NCBI GenBank assembly: GCA_947503525.1
Contig: CANNEA010000004.1
Location: 1 to 64,000 of the forward strand
Reading direction: 5' to 3'
Length of the DNA: 64,000 nt
DNA from: an uncultured Carboxylicivirga sp.
GTDB taxonomy: Bacteria; Bacteroidota; Bacteroidia; Bacteroidales; Marinilabiliaceae
Each line of letters begins with the position of its first letter. The first letter of the stretch is position 1. Under the pieces are notes generated by a model. That model was not told where the DNA came from and searched no databases. It worked only from the letters and a program-made list of their open reading frames with translations. The position numbers and the translations under genes were made by a program. This document shows, one piece after another, positions 54,006 to 64,000 of the stretch.

Positions 54006-54031
54006 TATTCAAAAGTCCGTTATACAATATT

Positions 54032-54062
54032 CAAATATAGAATTTAAAGCCAATGAAGGCAA
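54032..54062 (-). promoter_or_regulatory. Promoter of the five-gene operon
   Basis: On the minus strand TATATTTG (plus 54032-54039) is an exact TAnnTTTG, with TTG (plus CAA at 54060-54062) 20 bp upstream. It starts transcription about 20 bp before the GTG. Confidence 0.6.
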
Positions 54063-54102
54063 GATATACACTTCTTAAAAGTCCGTTTTAGCCGTAACTT
54101 GG

Positions 54103-54135
54103 TTTGTAATCAGGCAACATTCCATCCTATGTTTG
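54103..54135 (+). promoter_or_regulatory. Bacteroidota promoter of the DUF2339 gene
   Basis: TTTG at 54103-54106 and TATGTTTG at 54128-54135 with 21 bp between match the -33/-7 consensus well. It diverges from the five-gene operon promoter. Confidence 0.75.
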
Positions 54136-54188
54136 CAGTGTCAATAATTAAATGATCAATAATTTATTTAACCCAAAATCGTTTTGTC

Positions 54189-55781
54189 ATGATTGACTTA
54201 ATTAAAAAACATTGGATTACATCTTTAGGGATTTTGTTTTTGTTTTCAGCATTTACCTATTTCCTAAAAATGGCCTTCGAGAATGGCTGGTTTCCTCCTG
54301 AAATTAGAGTATTATCCGGATTTGGAATTGGTGTTACTTTACTTTTTAGCGGGTATAGTTATTACCGAAAAGACAAACTTTACACCTGCCAGGTATTAGC
54401 AGGTACAGGTATGAGTGTTATCTACGCTACTTTTAGCTATGTGGCATTTAGCAATGAGCTTAATTGGCCGTACAACGTAATGTTAATTTCCGTATTGGCA
54501 TTAACAGCACTCACAACCATTGTGAGTTACAAACAGAATTTAAGAGGATTAATCTTCATTAGCATATTAGGAGGATTGCTCTCACCCATTTTAATGAAAG
54601 CAAAACCAGAACACGATATGGTGTTGTTTGGCTATGTTCTTATTTTAACCTTAGGTGCTTTATATGTAAGTATAGCAAAGCGATGGCAAGAACTGCGCAT
54701 CATGACCTTTGTTGCAACGGTATTGGTTTATGCTACCTATTATATATATTTCGATCCGGAGTCATGGGCAAAACCATTTTTCTATGCCTCTTCGCTTTTT
54801 GTAGTGTATATGGCAGGAATAATTTTTGCCTCGCACAAAGAGAAAGATCAGTTTACGGGATGGAACCTGTATTTAAGTTTGGTAAACGCCATGTTGTTTA
54901 TTTTCTGGTCCATCTATATACTGGGTAGTTTCTCAATTACTTTTACCGTTCCATTATTGATCGTAGGTTTCACTTTTATGATTGTTTCGGTATTTGTATA
55001 CCTCCTTTCAGGAAGAAACATTTTCCCGGGTTTAATATACGTTTGTCTTGGCTTGGTGCTGTTTGCCATCTCTGCTGCCAATATTAAACCGATGTCGATA
55101 AACGGAATGGAATACGTTATTACCACACTATTATGGTTCCTGGTTGTTTCCGGAGCATATTCAATCAGTCGATTTGTTAAATCATACGAGCTTCGCTATG
55201 TGAGTTATGGAGCCTGGTTATTATTAATTATTTATTGGTTTACTGTTGCCTGGGATGTTCAATGGATTGAATTATTTGGATTAAAATTTGTTCCGTTCTT
55301 AAATGCAGGGGCTTTAACATGGATAATATTAGCAACTTTTGGTTTTTATGTTGGAAAACAGGAACAAGCTGAACAACCGGTATTGAGTAATGTATTTGCA
55401 ATCATAGCCAATATAATTGTAGCCGGCCTCTTTACCATTCAGATTAAGAATATATGGCTGGCTTATGATATCGATAATTTTAGCCGCCCATTGGCCATTT
55501 CCATATCCTATATTGTTTATGCCCTATTAATCTTTTTATGGGGTGCACACACCAAAGCAGTTTCGTTCAGAATTATGGGTACAGTGGTACTCCTGGTTAC
55601 CTCAATTAAAGTGTTCTTCTGGGATCTGTCCGGAAACGCCAACATAAGCAAAATGATCTTTCTTATTATCATTGGTTTATTAACCTTGGGAATTGCCCAT
55701 ATCAATAAAAAATGGATGGAGAAAGACGAAAAAGATAGAGAAGCAGTCCAACCACCAAGTATTGATGAATTAAACACTTAA
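54189..55781 (+). CDS. DUF2339-like polytopic membrane protein
   Basis: 530 residues with about fifteen hydrophobic segments and a short charged C-terminus. The repeated patterns FLFSAFTYFLKMAFENGWFPPEIRVLSGFGIGVTL-type start and LAGTGMSVIYATFSYVAF fit the DUF2339 family, which in Bacteroidota tends to be longer. Function unknown. It has its own promoter and is followed by the lplT-like gene. Confidence 0.75.
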   Translation: MIDLIKKHWITSLGILFLFSAFTYFLKMAFENGWFPPEIRVLSGFGIGVTLLFSGYSYYRKDKLYTCQVLAGTGMSVIYATFSYVAFSNELNWPYNVMLISVLALTALTTIVSYKQNLRGLIFISILGGLLSPILMKAKPEHDMVLFGYVLILTLGALYVSIAKRWQELRIMTFVATVLVYATYYIYFDPESWAKPFFYASSLFVVYMAGIIFASHKEKDQFTGWNLYLSLVNAMLFIFWSIYILGSFSITFTVPLLIVGFTFMIVSVFVYLLSGRNIFPGLIYVCLGLVLFAISAANIKPMSINGMEYVITTLLWFLVVSGAYSISRFVKSYELRYVSYGAWLLLIIYWFTVAWDVQWIELFGLKFVPFLNAGALTWIILATFGFYVGKQEQAEQPVLSNVFAIIANIIVAGLFTIQIKNIWLAYDIDNFSRPLAISISYIVYALLIFLWGAHTKAVSFRIMGTVVLLVTSIKVFFWDLSGNANISKMIFLIIIGLLTLGIAHINKKWMEKDEKDREAVQPPSIDELNT

Positions 55782-55815
55782 TCCGCCAAAACGGAACAAG
55801 TTTAATTGCTTATTT

Positions 55816-55823
55816 TATATTTG
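55816..55823 (+). promoter_or_regulatory. -7 promoter element of the LplT-like gene
   Basis: TATATTTG matches TAnnTTTG, 60 bp before the ATG. No good -33 was seen. Confidence 0.5.
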
Positions 55824-55883
55824 CATCAAAGCCTATTCGATTTACAGCTATTCTGTTTATCGAATAGGCGCAAAACTTAAACC

Positions 55884-57131
55884 ATGGATAAATCTAAATT
55901 TAGGTGGATACCACTTTTTATCACCAACTTTTTGGGGGTATTAAACGACAATTATCTCAAATACCTCATTTTATTTATTGGAACCACATGGTTATCCCAA
56001 GAGCATGAGTCTATAATAATAATGATGGCTTCAGGTTTATTTGTAATTCCTTACATACTTTTTTCACCAATTGCCGGAAAATTGGCTCGCGATCATTCCA
56101 AAGCTAAGATTATACAAAGGGCTAAACTCTATGAGATACCAATAATGATTATTGCTTCCATAGGGTTCATCATTCATAATATTCCTGTTGCAATGATCGG
56201 CATATTTTTAATGGGATTGCAAAGTGCTCTTTTTTCTCCCGCAAAGTATGGTATAATACGTGACATTGGAGGAAAGGAAGGCATTCCCTATGGGACGGGT
56301 TCTATGGAAATGCTCACCTTTCTTGGTGTATTAATCGGAACTTTTGCGGCAGGCCTGGTTTCAGACATTTCTCTTTCGGAATCTTGGGCACCCTACCAGA
56401 TAATTATCGTATGTAGCACAATTATTGGTTTTGCCTTTATTGGCTGGTTAAGCAGTTTAAAAATCAAACCAAAGGAATCTGTACCAGATGACGATGAAGA
56501 CACCTCATTAAACCCCTTTATTTTCATACGTAACTCCTTTATCTGGAGCAAGCAGATAAAAGGCTTAAATGTGGTTATTTTTGGCTTAGCTACCTTTTGG
56601 GCCATCGGATCATTATTACAAATGAACATCATTCCTCATTGCAGAAGTGTATTAAACCTTTCGGATACAGCCACTGGCACAATAATGGCGTTGGTAGCAA
56701 TTGGTATTGGGGCTGGTTGCTATCTAACCGGAGTCATTTCTAATCGAAAGTTAAAAATGTATCTAGTACCCATTGGAGGTTTAGGTATGGGAATTAGTGT
56801 TACGCTTATATTTCTGTTAAACCCGTCAACTACCTGGTTTACTATTCTCATTATTCTTACTGCCTTTTTCGCGGGGATATTTAAAATCCCATTAAATGCT
56901 TTTATCCAATCGAAAGTGGAAGGCAGAAAGTTGGGAATAATATTAGCTTACAACAATCTGGTTTTATTTTCCTTTATATTAGTATCTGCCGGTATTTTCG
57001 GCTATGTTGAAACCAAAACCAACTCTATTGTTGTATTTGCGACTATTGCAGCCATAACTTGGGCCATAACCATAATTACATGGTTGCGAATTCCGGGTGC
57101 CATGAAAGTCAAACAAAAAGCTAATGGCTAA
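55884..57131 (+). CDS. LplT-like MFS transporter
   Basis: 415 residues with twelve predicted membrane segments. The opening RWIPLFITNFLGVLNDNYLKYLILF and the second-half GIFKIPLNAFIQSKVEGRKLGIILAYNNL resemble LplT, which carries lysophospholipids inward across the inner membrane. The next gene is an acyltransferase-ligase fusion, as in the LplT-Aas pair of enterobacteria, which strengthens the reading. Confidence 0.85.
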   Translation: MDKSKFRWIPLFITNFLGVLNDNYLKYLILFIGTTWLSQEHESIIIMMASGLFVIPYILFSPIAGKLARDHSKAKIIQRAKLYEIPIMIIASIGFIIHNIPVAMIGIFLMGLQSALFSPAKYGIIRDIGGKEGIPYGTGSMEMLTFLGVLIGTFAAGLVSDISLSESWAPYQIIIVCSTIIGFAFIGWLSSLKIKPKESVPDDDEDTSLNPFIFIRNSFIWSKQIKGLNVVIFGLATFWAIGSLLQMNIIPHCRSVLNLSDTATGTIMALVAIGIGAGCYLTGVISNRKLKMYLVPIGGLGMGISVTLIFLLNPSTTWFTILIILTAFFAGIFKIPLNAFIQSKVEGRKLGIILAYNNLVLFSFILVSAGIFGYVETKTNSIVVFATIAAITWAITIITWLRIPGAMKVKQKANG

Positions 57132-57179
57132 TTAATACTATCTGTTTATAGCTTCTTAAAAGCTCAAAACATTTGAATT

Positions 57180-59852
57180 ATGAAACAACATCATCCTATA
57201 ATAGTAAGGATAGCTAAGGTCTTTTTTAGCTTTATTCGATTGATATTAAGCCTTCGTTACAAGGTGGAAGTAAAAGGTGGAAATGAACATAGCAATGGTA
57301 AGGTCAAACTCATACTTCCAAATCATCAGGCTATTATGGACCCCATCATACTGTTTGCCCATTTGTATAAGTACACAACAGCGGTTCCGGTAGTTCTTTC
57401 AAAATATTACGATATGCCGCTTGCGAAATCGGTGTTTGCAGCTTGGGGAGCAGTTCGAGTTAGTGATTTGGAGTCAGGAAGCAGAAACACCAATGTGCTT
57501 GAACAGATTGTAGGTTCAGTAAAAAAAGGGTTTGAACTCAACAAAAACATAGTCCTATACCCTAGTGGTCAGATTGCTGCCCAGGGATATGAGAAAATAG
57601 TCAATAAACAAAGCGCTTACAAAGTTGTAAAAGAATTATCTGAAAATGTAGATGTTGTCGCGGTCCGAATTTCAGGTCTCTGGGGTAGTCGATGGTCGAG
57701 AGCATGGATAGGTAAATCACCAAATTTCGTAAATACCTTATTGAAATGCTTTGTTTTATTAATGACTAACCTGTTTCTCTTTATGCCACGCCGTAAGGTG
57801 ACCATAGAACTGGAAACTATTACTGATAAATCCAGGGAAAAAGCTACAGAGGGCAAATCAGCCTTTAATAGCCACCTTGAAGAGGTATACAACATCAATG
57901 GAGAAGAAAAAGTAAGTTTTATTAAATACCATTTTCTGGCTCCTAAACTTAATCGCTCATTACCTTCCAGAGTTGCCGGATCAGATGATGATTCTGTTTC
58001 CTACAATACAGTGAGTGAATTAGAAATTATTCCTGACGACACACTGAAATTAGTTAAGTTATGTGTGGCCGATATACTGGAAATTAATTCAACTGATATA
58101 AAAGCCGATGATTATTTACAACTAGATCTGGGGGCCGATTCCTTAAACATAGTCGAAATATTGTCGGAAATCGAGAATAATTTCCCTACGTTTTCTGCAC
58201 CTCAGGTAATTGAAATAAAAACAATTGCGGACCTGTGCAAGGTGGCTTTGGGTAAATTCAAAACAGACACTGACCTTCCACCTTCAAACTTACATCAGGA
58301 TTTAAGCCAAATTCATAGGATAAGCATTAACGCTTCATTATCCATCACCGATTTATTAATAGATACTTTTAAAACTAATTCTAACGATCCGTTTGCATTC
58401 GACAGCTTATTAGGTTCGACCAAACGCAAGGACTTTTTCTTAAAAGCTTGTGTTGTTGCAGAATTACTAAAAAAAGAAGTTCCTGAAAAGCATGTAGGAA
58501 TAATGCTTCCTGCACTTCAAAGCACTACATTACTAATTTCAGCCTGTTATTTGGCTGGAAAGGTGCCTGTAATGCTTAACTGGACCGTGGGAACAAAAGT
58601 TCTGGAACATTGCATTGAGCAAGTTGGAATAAAAAAGATATTATCAGCTGGTACTTTTATTGAGAAGGTAAAGGAACTTCTCCCCGAATCCATTCATTCA
58701 AAAATCATTTTGTTCGAGAAAAAGGTTAAAACGATAAGCCTTGGAAGCAAACTAAAGGGTGTCCTCAAATCAAAACTTTCATTTTTAATTGCCAGACCTG
58801 AAATGGATGACACGGCAGTGGTTCTTTTCACTTCCGGAAGTGAAGCCATGCCCAAAGCAGTTCCACTATCACACAAGAATATTGTTAGCGACTTAGCTGC
58901 TGTATTTAATTTGGCTGAATTGAGCAACAACGAAACCTTTTTATCATTTCTCCCTCCGTTTCACAGCTTTGGCTTTACCGTATTGAGTATATTACCATTG
59001 ATAAGTGGTGTAAAAGTAGCCTATACTCCAAATCCAACCGATGCACGTGAAGTATTAAGAGTATTAAAACACGTACAGGCTAATTTGCTTATTGGCACAC
59101 CTGGCTTCTTAAAACTTTTAATGTCGGAAGGTTCAGCTTATCATTTTAAATCCATTCATTATGCCATTTCAGGAGCTGAAGCAATGCCTGCTGCCTTAAA
59201 GCATCAATTTGAAAACATGACAGATAATGCACTTATCCTGGAAGGATATGGAATTACCGAATGTGCCCCTGTCTTATCGCTTAATCCCGTTGAGAAACAA
59301 AAGCTTAATAGTGTTGGTAAACTGTTGCCTGGAATAGATGGCTTAATACTTGACTTGGAAACAGGTAAAAAACTAGGCTATGGAGAATCAGGAATGATAT
59401 ATGTCAGTGGAGATAATATCTTTAGCGGTTATTTGGGTCAAACCAATCAGAATCCGTTTAAAACAATAGATGGTAAAAAATATTATAAAACCGGGGACCT
59501 TGGTTACTTTGATGATGAAGGATTCCTATTTATCACGGGCCGTTTGAAACGATTTATAAAAATCGCCGGAGAAATGATTAGTCTTCCATTTATCGAGAAA
59601 ATTCTTCTTGAAAAATATGGTGAGGAAGAAGAACAAATTTTGGCAGTTGAAGGCAGCGACAAAACCAATCCTGCGGATATTGTATTATTTACAACTAAAG
59701 AAATTGATTTAATTGAGGCGAATAAATATTTACTTTCGAACGGAGTAGCCGCAATAGCAAAAATAAAACGAACCGAACAAATTGATGAAATACCTGTATT
59801 AGGAACCGGTAAAATAAACTATAAGGAGTTAAGAGCCTTAATTGAAGAATAA
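57180..59852 (+). CDS. PlsC acyltransferase - ACP - AMP-ligase fusion (Aas-like)
   Basis: 890 residues. Module 1 (about 1-230): a PlsC-type acyltransferase with NHQAIMD at 48-54 (H49, D54) and YPSGQ, plus hydrophobic segments. Module 2 (about 285-360): an acyl carrier domain with LGADSLNIVEI, Ser321 as the probable phosphopantetheine site. Module 3 (about 400-890): AMP-forming ligase with TSGSEAMPK (TSGS at 551-554), GYGITE and YKTGDLG. It probably re-acylates lysophospholipids, with the fatty acid activated on its own ACP. Aas of enterobacteria lacks the carrier domain, so this arrangement is notable. It lies 49 bp after lplT. Confidence 0.9.
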   Translation: MKQHHPIIVRIAKVFFSFIRLILSLRYKVEVKGGNEHSNGKVKLILPNHQAIMDPIILFAHLYKYTTAVPVVLSKYYDMPLAKSVFAAWGAVRVSDLESGSRNTNVLEQIVGSVKKGFELNKNIVLYPSGQIAAQGYEKIVNKQSAYKVVKELSENVDVVAVRISGLWGSRWSRAWIGKSPNFVNTLLKCFVLLMTNLFLFMPRRKVTIELETITDKSREKATEGKSAFNSHLEEVYNINGEEKVSFIKYHFLAPKLNRSLPSRVAGSDDDSVSYNTVSELEIIPDDTLKLVKLCVADILEINSTDIKADDYLQLDLGADSLNIVEILSEIENNFPTFSAPQVIEIKTIADLCKVALGKFKTDTDLPPSNLHQDLSQIHRISINASLSITDLLIDTFKTNSNDPFAFDSLLGSTKRKDFFLKACVVAELLKKEVPEKHVGIMLPALQSTTLLISACYLAGKVPVMLNWTVGTKVLEHCIEQVGIKKILSAGTFIEKVKELLPESIHSKIILFEKKVKTISLGSKLKGVLKSKLSFLIARPEMDDTAVVLFTSGSEAMPKAVPLSHKNIVSDLAAVFNLAELSNNETFLSFLPPFHSFGFTVLSILPLISGVKVAYTPNPTDAREVLRVLKHVQANLLIGTPGFLKLLMSEGSAYHFKSIHYAISGAEAMPAALKHQFENMTDNALILEGYGITECAPVLSLNPVEKQKLNSVGKLLPGIDGLILDLETGKKLGYGESGMIYVSGDNIFSGYLGQTNQNPFKTIDGKKYYKTGDLGYFDDEGFLFITGRLKRFIKIAGEMISLPFIEKILLEKYGEEEEQILAVEGSDKTNPADIVLFTTKEIDLIEANKYLLSNGVAAIAKIKRTEQIDEIPVLGTGKINYKELRALIEE

Positions 59853-59876
59853 TCTTCAATAATTATTTAGTAATAT

Positions 59877-61214
59877 CTAATCCACCTGACCAATTGGGAT
59901 ATTTATACCAAAGTAGAACTCACCATATTCGCGTTCTGGTTGAAAAAGATTGCTAATAATGGTATTAGATCCTAAAAAGATATATTTCCACCTAAGGGCC
60001 ATTCCAACAGAAAAATCAAAACGGTTATTATGAGACAAAGGCAGATAAGCTCCCCATCTCTCAGTTTCAAAACGAGGGGTTAAGTTTACTTTCCAAATAT
60101 CATTTTCAATAATGTCCAGGTTCTTATTATAGAAGCCAGGCTGGTAACCAATTAATCCGGATAAATACCAACTTGAAGTAAAGGCATAATCTCCTGATAA
60201 TAAAATTGAGGTTGGGAGGTTCATCTTATAGGATTCGCTATTGATCTTTTCAAAGTCAACAGACTTCTCCAATGAATCAATTAATGCCGGTAATGATTCA
60301 ATACCTTTAAAGCGTGAATAAGGAACATCTTCAATAGAAACTCTAAAAGTAGAGCGTTTAACTTTACTACGATGTTTCACATAACCAATATCACCAACCA
60401 TTAATCCCACTTTAAACTTATATGGAATATCTTCCCCATCATCAGGTTTATAAGAATAACTCAATCCAAAATCGAACCCAATACCATTATCACCAAACAA
60501 ATCCAGTTTGCCTTCATTAATTGAGTTGTCCAGATTTTTGTTTAGAGCGTAAGTTACATCAACCTGAAAATATTCAATGCTTTCCTTATCGTACATCACA
60601 TCAATATTATCCAAATCAAAATAACCTGAACTACCTCCAACTAAATATTTTATATTCGCACCACCTGTCAATAGATGCTCATCCTTATTCCATAAAACAC
60701 CTGACCAGGTAAATGAGTATTCCATCCATTGATTCACCACCGACTTAAAGTATTCATTCGAAACGGTTTCCAGTAATTCTGGATTATCATAACCAATAAA
60801 TAAATTAGTGATATTATCGTTGGATGATCGGTAGATTCCATCAGCCCTTAAGTTCATAGAAAAAGCAACAGCATGATTTGGATTGATCTTATATGAAATC
60901 GATGGCAAAGCCAATTTCGCTCGCCCAACAAATAGCGATTGATCCGAACCTAAAAAGTACTTTAAATCGGTAAAACCAACCTTAGATAATTTTTTCATGA
61001 AGTCGGTTTCGTTAAAATCAAGGGCATTGGCCAGCCCTATTTGAGCAGAAACTACATTAATATTCCACCTGGAATTATTACGAACCAAATCAGCCGGCTG
61101 ATTATTAATGTTCTGTAAGGGAAAATACCGGCTGCTATTTATACCAGGAAAATCCTGTCCGGATACAACAGAACACATGACCAACACATAAAACAGTAAT
61201 AATAGTTTCTTCAT
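59877..61214 (-). CDS. DUF5723-like outer-membrane beta-barrel protein
   Basis: 445 residues, signal peptide ending VVSGQ (about residue 20). The rest alternates strands typical of a beta-barrel, with INSSRYFPLQNINNQPADLV at the start and REYGEFYFGINIPIGQVD at the end. It resembles the DUF5723 family of Bacteroidota. It could be a type IX-linked or general porin-like protein; role unknown. A -7 element lies just upstream (61234-61241). Confidence 0.7.
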   Translation of the reverse strand: MKKLLLLFYVLVMCSVVSGQDFPGINSSRYFPLQNINNQPADLVRNNSRWNINVVSAQIGLANALDFNETDFMKKLSKVGFTDLKYFLGSDQSLFVGRAKLALPSISYKINPNHAVAFSMNLRADGIYRSSNDNITNLFIGYDNPELLETVSNEYFKSVVNQWMEYSFTWSGVLWNKDEHLLTGGANIKYLVGGSSGYFDLDNIDVMYDKESIEYFQVDVTYALNKNLDNSINEGKLDLFGDNGIGFDFGLSYSYKPDDGEDIPYKFKVGLMVGDIGYVKHRSKVKRSTFRVSIEDVPYSRFKGIESLPALIDSLEKSVDFEKINSESYKMNLPTSILLSGDYAFTSSWYLSGLIGYQPGFYNKNLDIIENDIWKVNLTPRFETERWGAYLPLSHNNRFDFSVGMALRWKYIFLGSNTIISNLFQPEREYGEFYFGINIPIGQVD

Positions 61215-61233
61215 AATTATCGAGTCCTGGATA

Positions 61234-61241
61234 CAAATTTA
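61234..61241 (-). promoter_or_regulatory. -7 promoter element of the outer-membrane protein gene
   Basis: The minus strand reads TAAATTTG, an exact TAnnTTTG match, 20 bp before the ATG, with TTTG 16 bp further upstream (a short spacing). Confidence 0.5.
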
Positions 61242-61339
61242 TAAAAACTATAGCTTGCAAAAGAGCTTTTTGTCATTATTCATTTTATTCCATTATAATT
61301 GTATTTTTAAGTCCTTAAACCAAATACATAATCATCTGA

Positions 61340-62032
61340 ATGGATCTTATTTTAATTGCCAGCGCTCCAATATTCATTATCCTCTTTTACATCTACTATC
61401 GTGATAAATATGAAAAAGAACCTATACGGTTGCTTGTCAAAAGCCTAATAGCAGGTATGTTGACTTGTATACCAATTCTTTTTGCAGAACAATGGGCCTC
61501 AAACCTACTAGCACCTTTAAAAACCAACCTAATGTCCGCTGCCTTCTGGGATGCCTTTTTTGTTGCTTCCTTTTGGGAAGAGGCATTCAAATTACTTGCA
61601 GTAATGCTCTTGGTTTGGCGAAATAAAAACTTTAACGAACGATTTGATGGTATTGTTTACGCGGTGTTTGTATCTCTTGGATTTGCACTCGTTGAAAACA
61701 TCATGTATGTTCTTAATACTGAAAACGGTATCCAAACAGGCATTGCCCGCTCTTTTACGGCAGTCCCTGCCCATGCCATGTTCGGTGTTATGATGGGATA
61801 TCATTTGGGATTGGCACGCTTTATTTCAAAAAGACGAATCTTTCATTTATTCAATGCCTTTTTCTACCCTTTCCTATTTCATGGTTTGTACGATTTTATA
61901 TTGATGTCGCAAAACAAATGGCTACTATTGACCTTTGCACCTTTAATGGTTTATCTATATATAAGAATTAAAAAACGACTCCTTCAACATTCTGATGATT
62001 CAGTGTTCAGAACAGTTGAAGATGAAAGCTAG
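61340..62032 (+). CDS. prsW: PrsW-family intramembrane metalloprotease
   Basis: 230 residues with about six membrane segments. The catalytic set is visible: E80 and E81 in WEEAFK (EExxK), H145 in PAHAMFG, H155 in GYHLG and H181 in HGLYDFIL. PrsW proteases cleave within membranes, in some bacteria activating sigma factors. No anti-sigma partner is nearby. It leads an operon with arfB, whose start is 2 bp after the PrsW stop. Confidence 0.92.
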   Translation: MDLILIASAPIFIILFYIYYRDKYEKEPIRLLVKSLIAGMLTCIPILFAEQWASNLLAPLKTNLMSAAFWDAFFVASFWEEAFKLLAVMLLVWRNKNFNERFDGIVYAVFVSLGFALVENIMYVLNTENGIQTGIARSFTAVPAHAMFGVMMGYHLGLARFISKRRIFHLFNAFFYPFLFHGLYDFILMSQNKWLLLTFAPLMVYLYIRIKKRLLQHSDDSVFRTVEDES

Positions 62033-62034
62033 CT

Positions 62035-62451
62035 ATGCAGGTACATGAGCTAAAACAAAGAGACTTTACATCCGAAATACAATATTCTGCATCTCGCAGT
62101 GGCGGTCCGGGTGGACAAAATGTGAATAAAGTTAACTCAAAGGTTGAGCTACGCTTTCACATAGCTTCATCTCAACTTCTTAGTGATCGGGAAAAACATC
62201 TGCTCTTAAATAAATTAAGTTCAAAACTTACGCTTCAAGGCGAATTGATATTAACGGCACAAACCGAACGTTCTCAACTTAAAAATAAACTTGCTGTCAA
62301 CGAAAGATTCTACATCTTATTGGCTTCAGCTTTAACACCGGTTAAAAAACGAAAACCAACCAAACGCACTAAAGCTTCAGTTGAACGACGTTTAAATTCG
62401 AAGAAGAAACAATCGGAGAAAAAATCAAACAGAAAGTATAGGGCTTTGTGA
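62035..62451 (+). CDS. arfB: Ribosome-rescue peptidyl-tRNA hydrolase ArfB
   Basis: 138 residues, ICT1/ArfB type. GGQ at 26-28 in SGGPGGQNVNK is the catalytic motif, and the lysine-rich C-terminal tail (KKRKPTKRTKASVERRLNSKKKQ...) binds the empty mRNA channel of stalled ribosomes. It lies 2 bp after prsW, so they share a transcript. Confidence 0.95.
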   Translation: MQVHELKQRDFTSEIQYSASRSGGPGGQNVNKVNSKVELRFHIASSQLLSDREKHLLLNKLSSKLTLQGELILTAQTERSQLKNKLAVNERFYILLASALTPVKKRKPTKRTKASVERRLNSKKKQSEKKSNRKYRAL

Positions 62452-62506
62452 CAATTGTCTAACTTTGAACTCTATTATTTGCCAACACATCTTATAAAGT
62501 AAAGCC

Positions 62507-62980
62507 ATGCAAGAAATTACATTAGGACAAGGACTGGACAATCTCACATTTGGAATTACCCGCGAAGAGGTATTGAATATTATGGGTGAGCCAAATGAAA
62601 AGGAAAAAATAGATGGAGACAAAGAGTCGGGAGGCATGGAAGCCTGGCATTATGATGAACAAAACATCTCGCTTTCTTTTGAAGAAGATGCTGACTGGCG
62701 ATTATTATCTATTACTTCTGCTTCGGCCGAAATACTTTTTGAAGGCATTGACCTAATTGGTTTAAGTCAGGGAGAAGTAATGGAGCAAATGGAAGTGTTT
62801 GATCTTGGTGATTTTGAATTGGAAGATCTTTCGGAAGATGGATTGGAAGGACAAACTGTTGCCGCTAATCCTGATTGCAGTTTAAACCTCTTTTTTGACA
62901 ATGATATATTGGCTGAGATCCAATGGGGACCTTTTTGGGACGATGACAATGAGGATGTTATCTGGCCGGAAGTAAATTAG
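62507..62980 (+). CDS. Acidic small protein of unknown function
   Basis: 157 residues, strongly acidic (many D and E), soluble. The start LGQGLDNLTFGITREEVLNIMGEP resembles the short-repeat motif of some immunity-like or SmpA-like domains, but I do not assign it. The C-terminal WGPFWDDDNEDVIWPE is tryptophan-rich. It lies 56 bp after arfB. Confidence 0.6.
   Translation: MQEITLGQGLDNLTFGITREEVLNIMGEPNEKEKIDGDKESGGMEAWHYDEQNISLSFEEDADWRLLSITSASAEILFEGIDLIGLSQGEVMEQMEVFDLGDFELEDLSEDGLEGQTVAANPDCSLNLFFDNDILAEIQWGPFWDDDNEDVIWPEVN

Positions 62981-64000
<1,020 letters not shown>

Overview
The window is AT-rich DNA from a member of the Bacteroidota. The evidence is Bacteroidota-type promoters (a TAnnTTTG -7 box, in places with an upstream TTTG/TTG), a type VI secretion system with the subtype-iii-specific proteins TssN and TssO, a giant repeat-rich surface protein of the kind exported by type IX secretion, and many small secreted or lipoprotein genes typical of marine Bacteroidia. 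I cannot name the genus; the gene mix would suit Marinilabiliales, which is inference only.

Layout. 1-7148 (-): more than 2,380 codons of a giant secreted adhesin-like protein that runs off the left edge; the last visible part consists of near-identical 345-bp tandem repeats. 7432-8844 (+): mnmE. 9299-17195 (+) and 17341-25092 (-): two convergent arms of a subtype iii T6SS. The plus arm has ClpV/TssH, sheath TssB and TssC, an Hcp-like tube protein, TssD/Hcp, VgrG and a PAAR tip. The minus arm starts with a secreted propeller-like protein, then TssG, TssN, TssK, TssO, TssE and TssF, a LysM lipoprotein and a candidate effector whose end faces the PAAR gene. TssP, TssQ and TssR were not recognised, so the LysM lipoprotein may fill part of the envelope role or those genes lie elsewhere.

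25407-42113 is mixed accessory and housekeeping DNA: an orphan ExbD, an AEC transporter, a secreted WD40 protein, a GH63-like glucosidase, a two-gene holin/endolysin cassette with a 12-bp palindrome upstream, a Nif11-like small protein with an overlapping partner, a SWIM-SNF2 helicase, a single-lobe DEAD-box-like protein overlapping a YchJ-like gene, DUF493, and a chemotaxis receptor gene cut by one in-frame TAA. 42425-46721 (-) is a GH13 plus GH31 alpha-glucan operon, with a perfect LacI-family-type operator in its upstream region.

47082-64000: MaoC hydratase, PLP aminotransferase, DUF423, EgtB with DUF427, a tightly packed five-gene operon of unknown function around a YiiX-like lipoprotein amidase (50843-54005), a DUF2339 membrane protein, an LplT-like transporter next to a PlsC-ACP-AMP-ligase fusion (a probable lysophospholipid salvage pair), a DUF5723-like outer-membrane protein, PrsW, ArfB, a small acidic protein, and the start of an ABC-F ATPase at the right edge.

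The items most worth following are the subtype-iii T6SS with its unusual accessory genes and candidate effector, the holin/endolysin cassette with no prophage around it, the nonsense-interrupted receptor, the fused acyltransferase-ACP-ligase, and the uncharacterised five-gene operon. No rRNA, tRNA, CRISPR array, integrase or transposase was seen.
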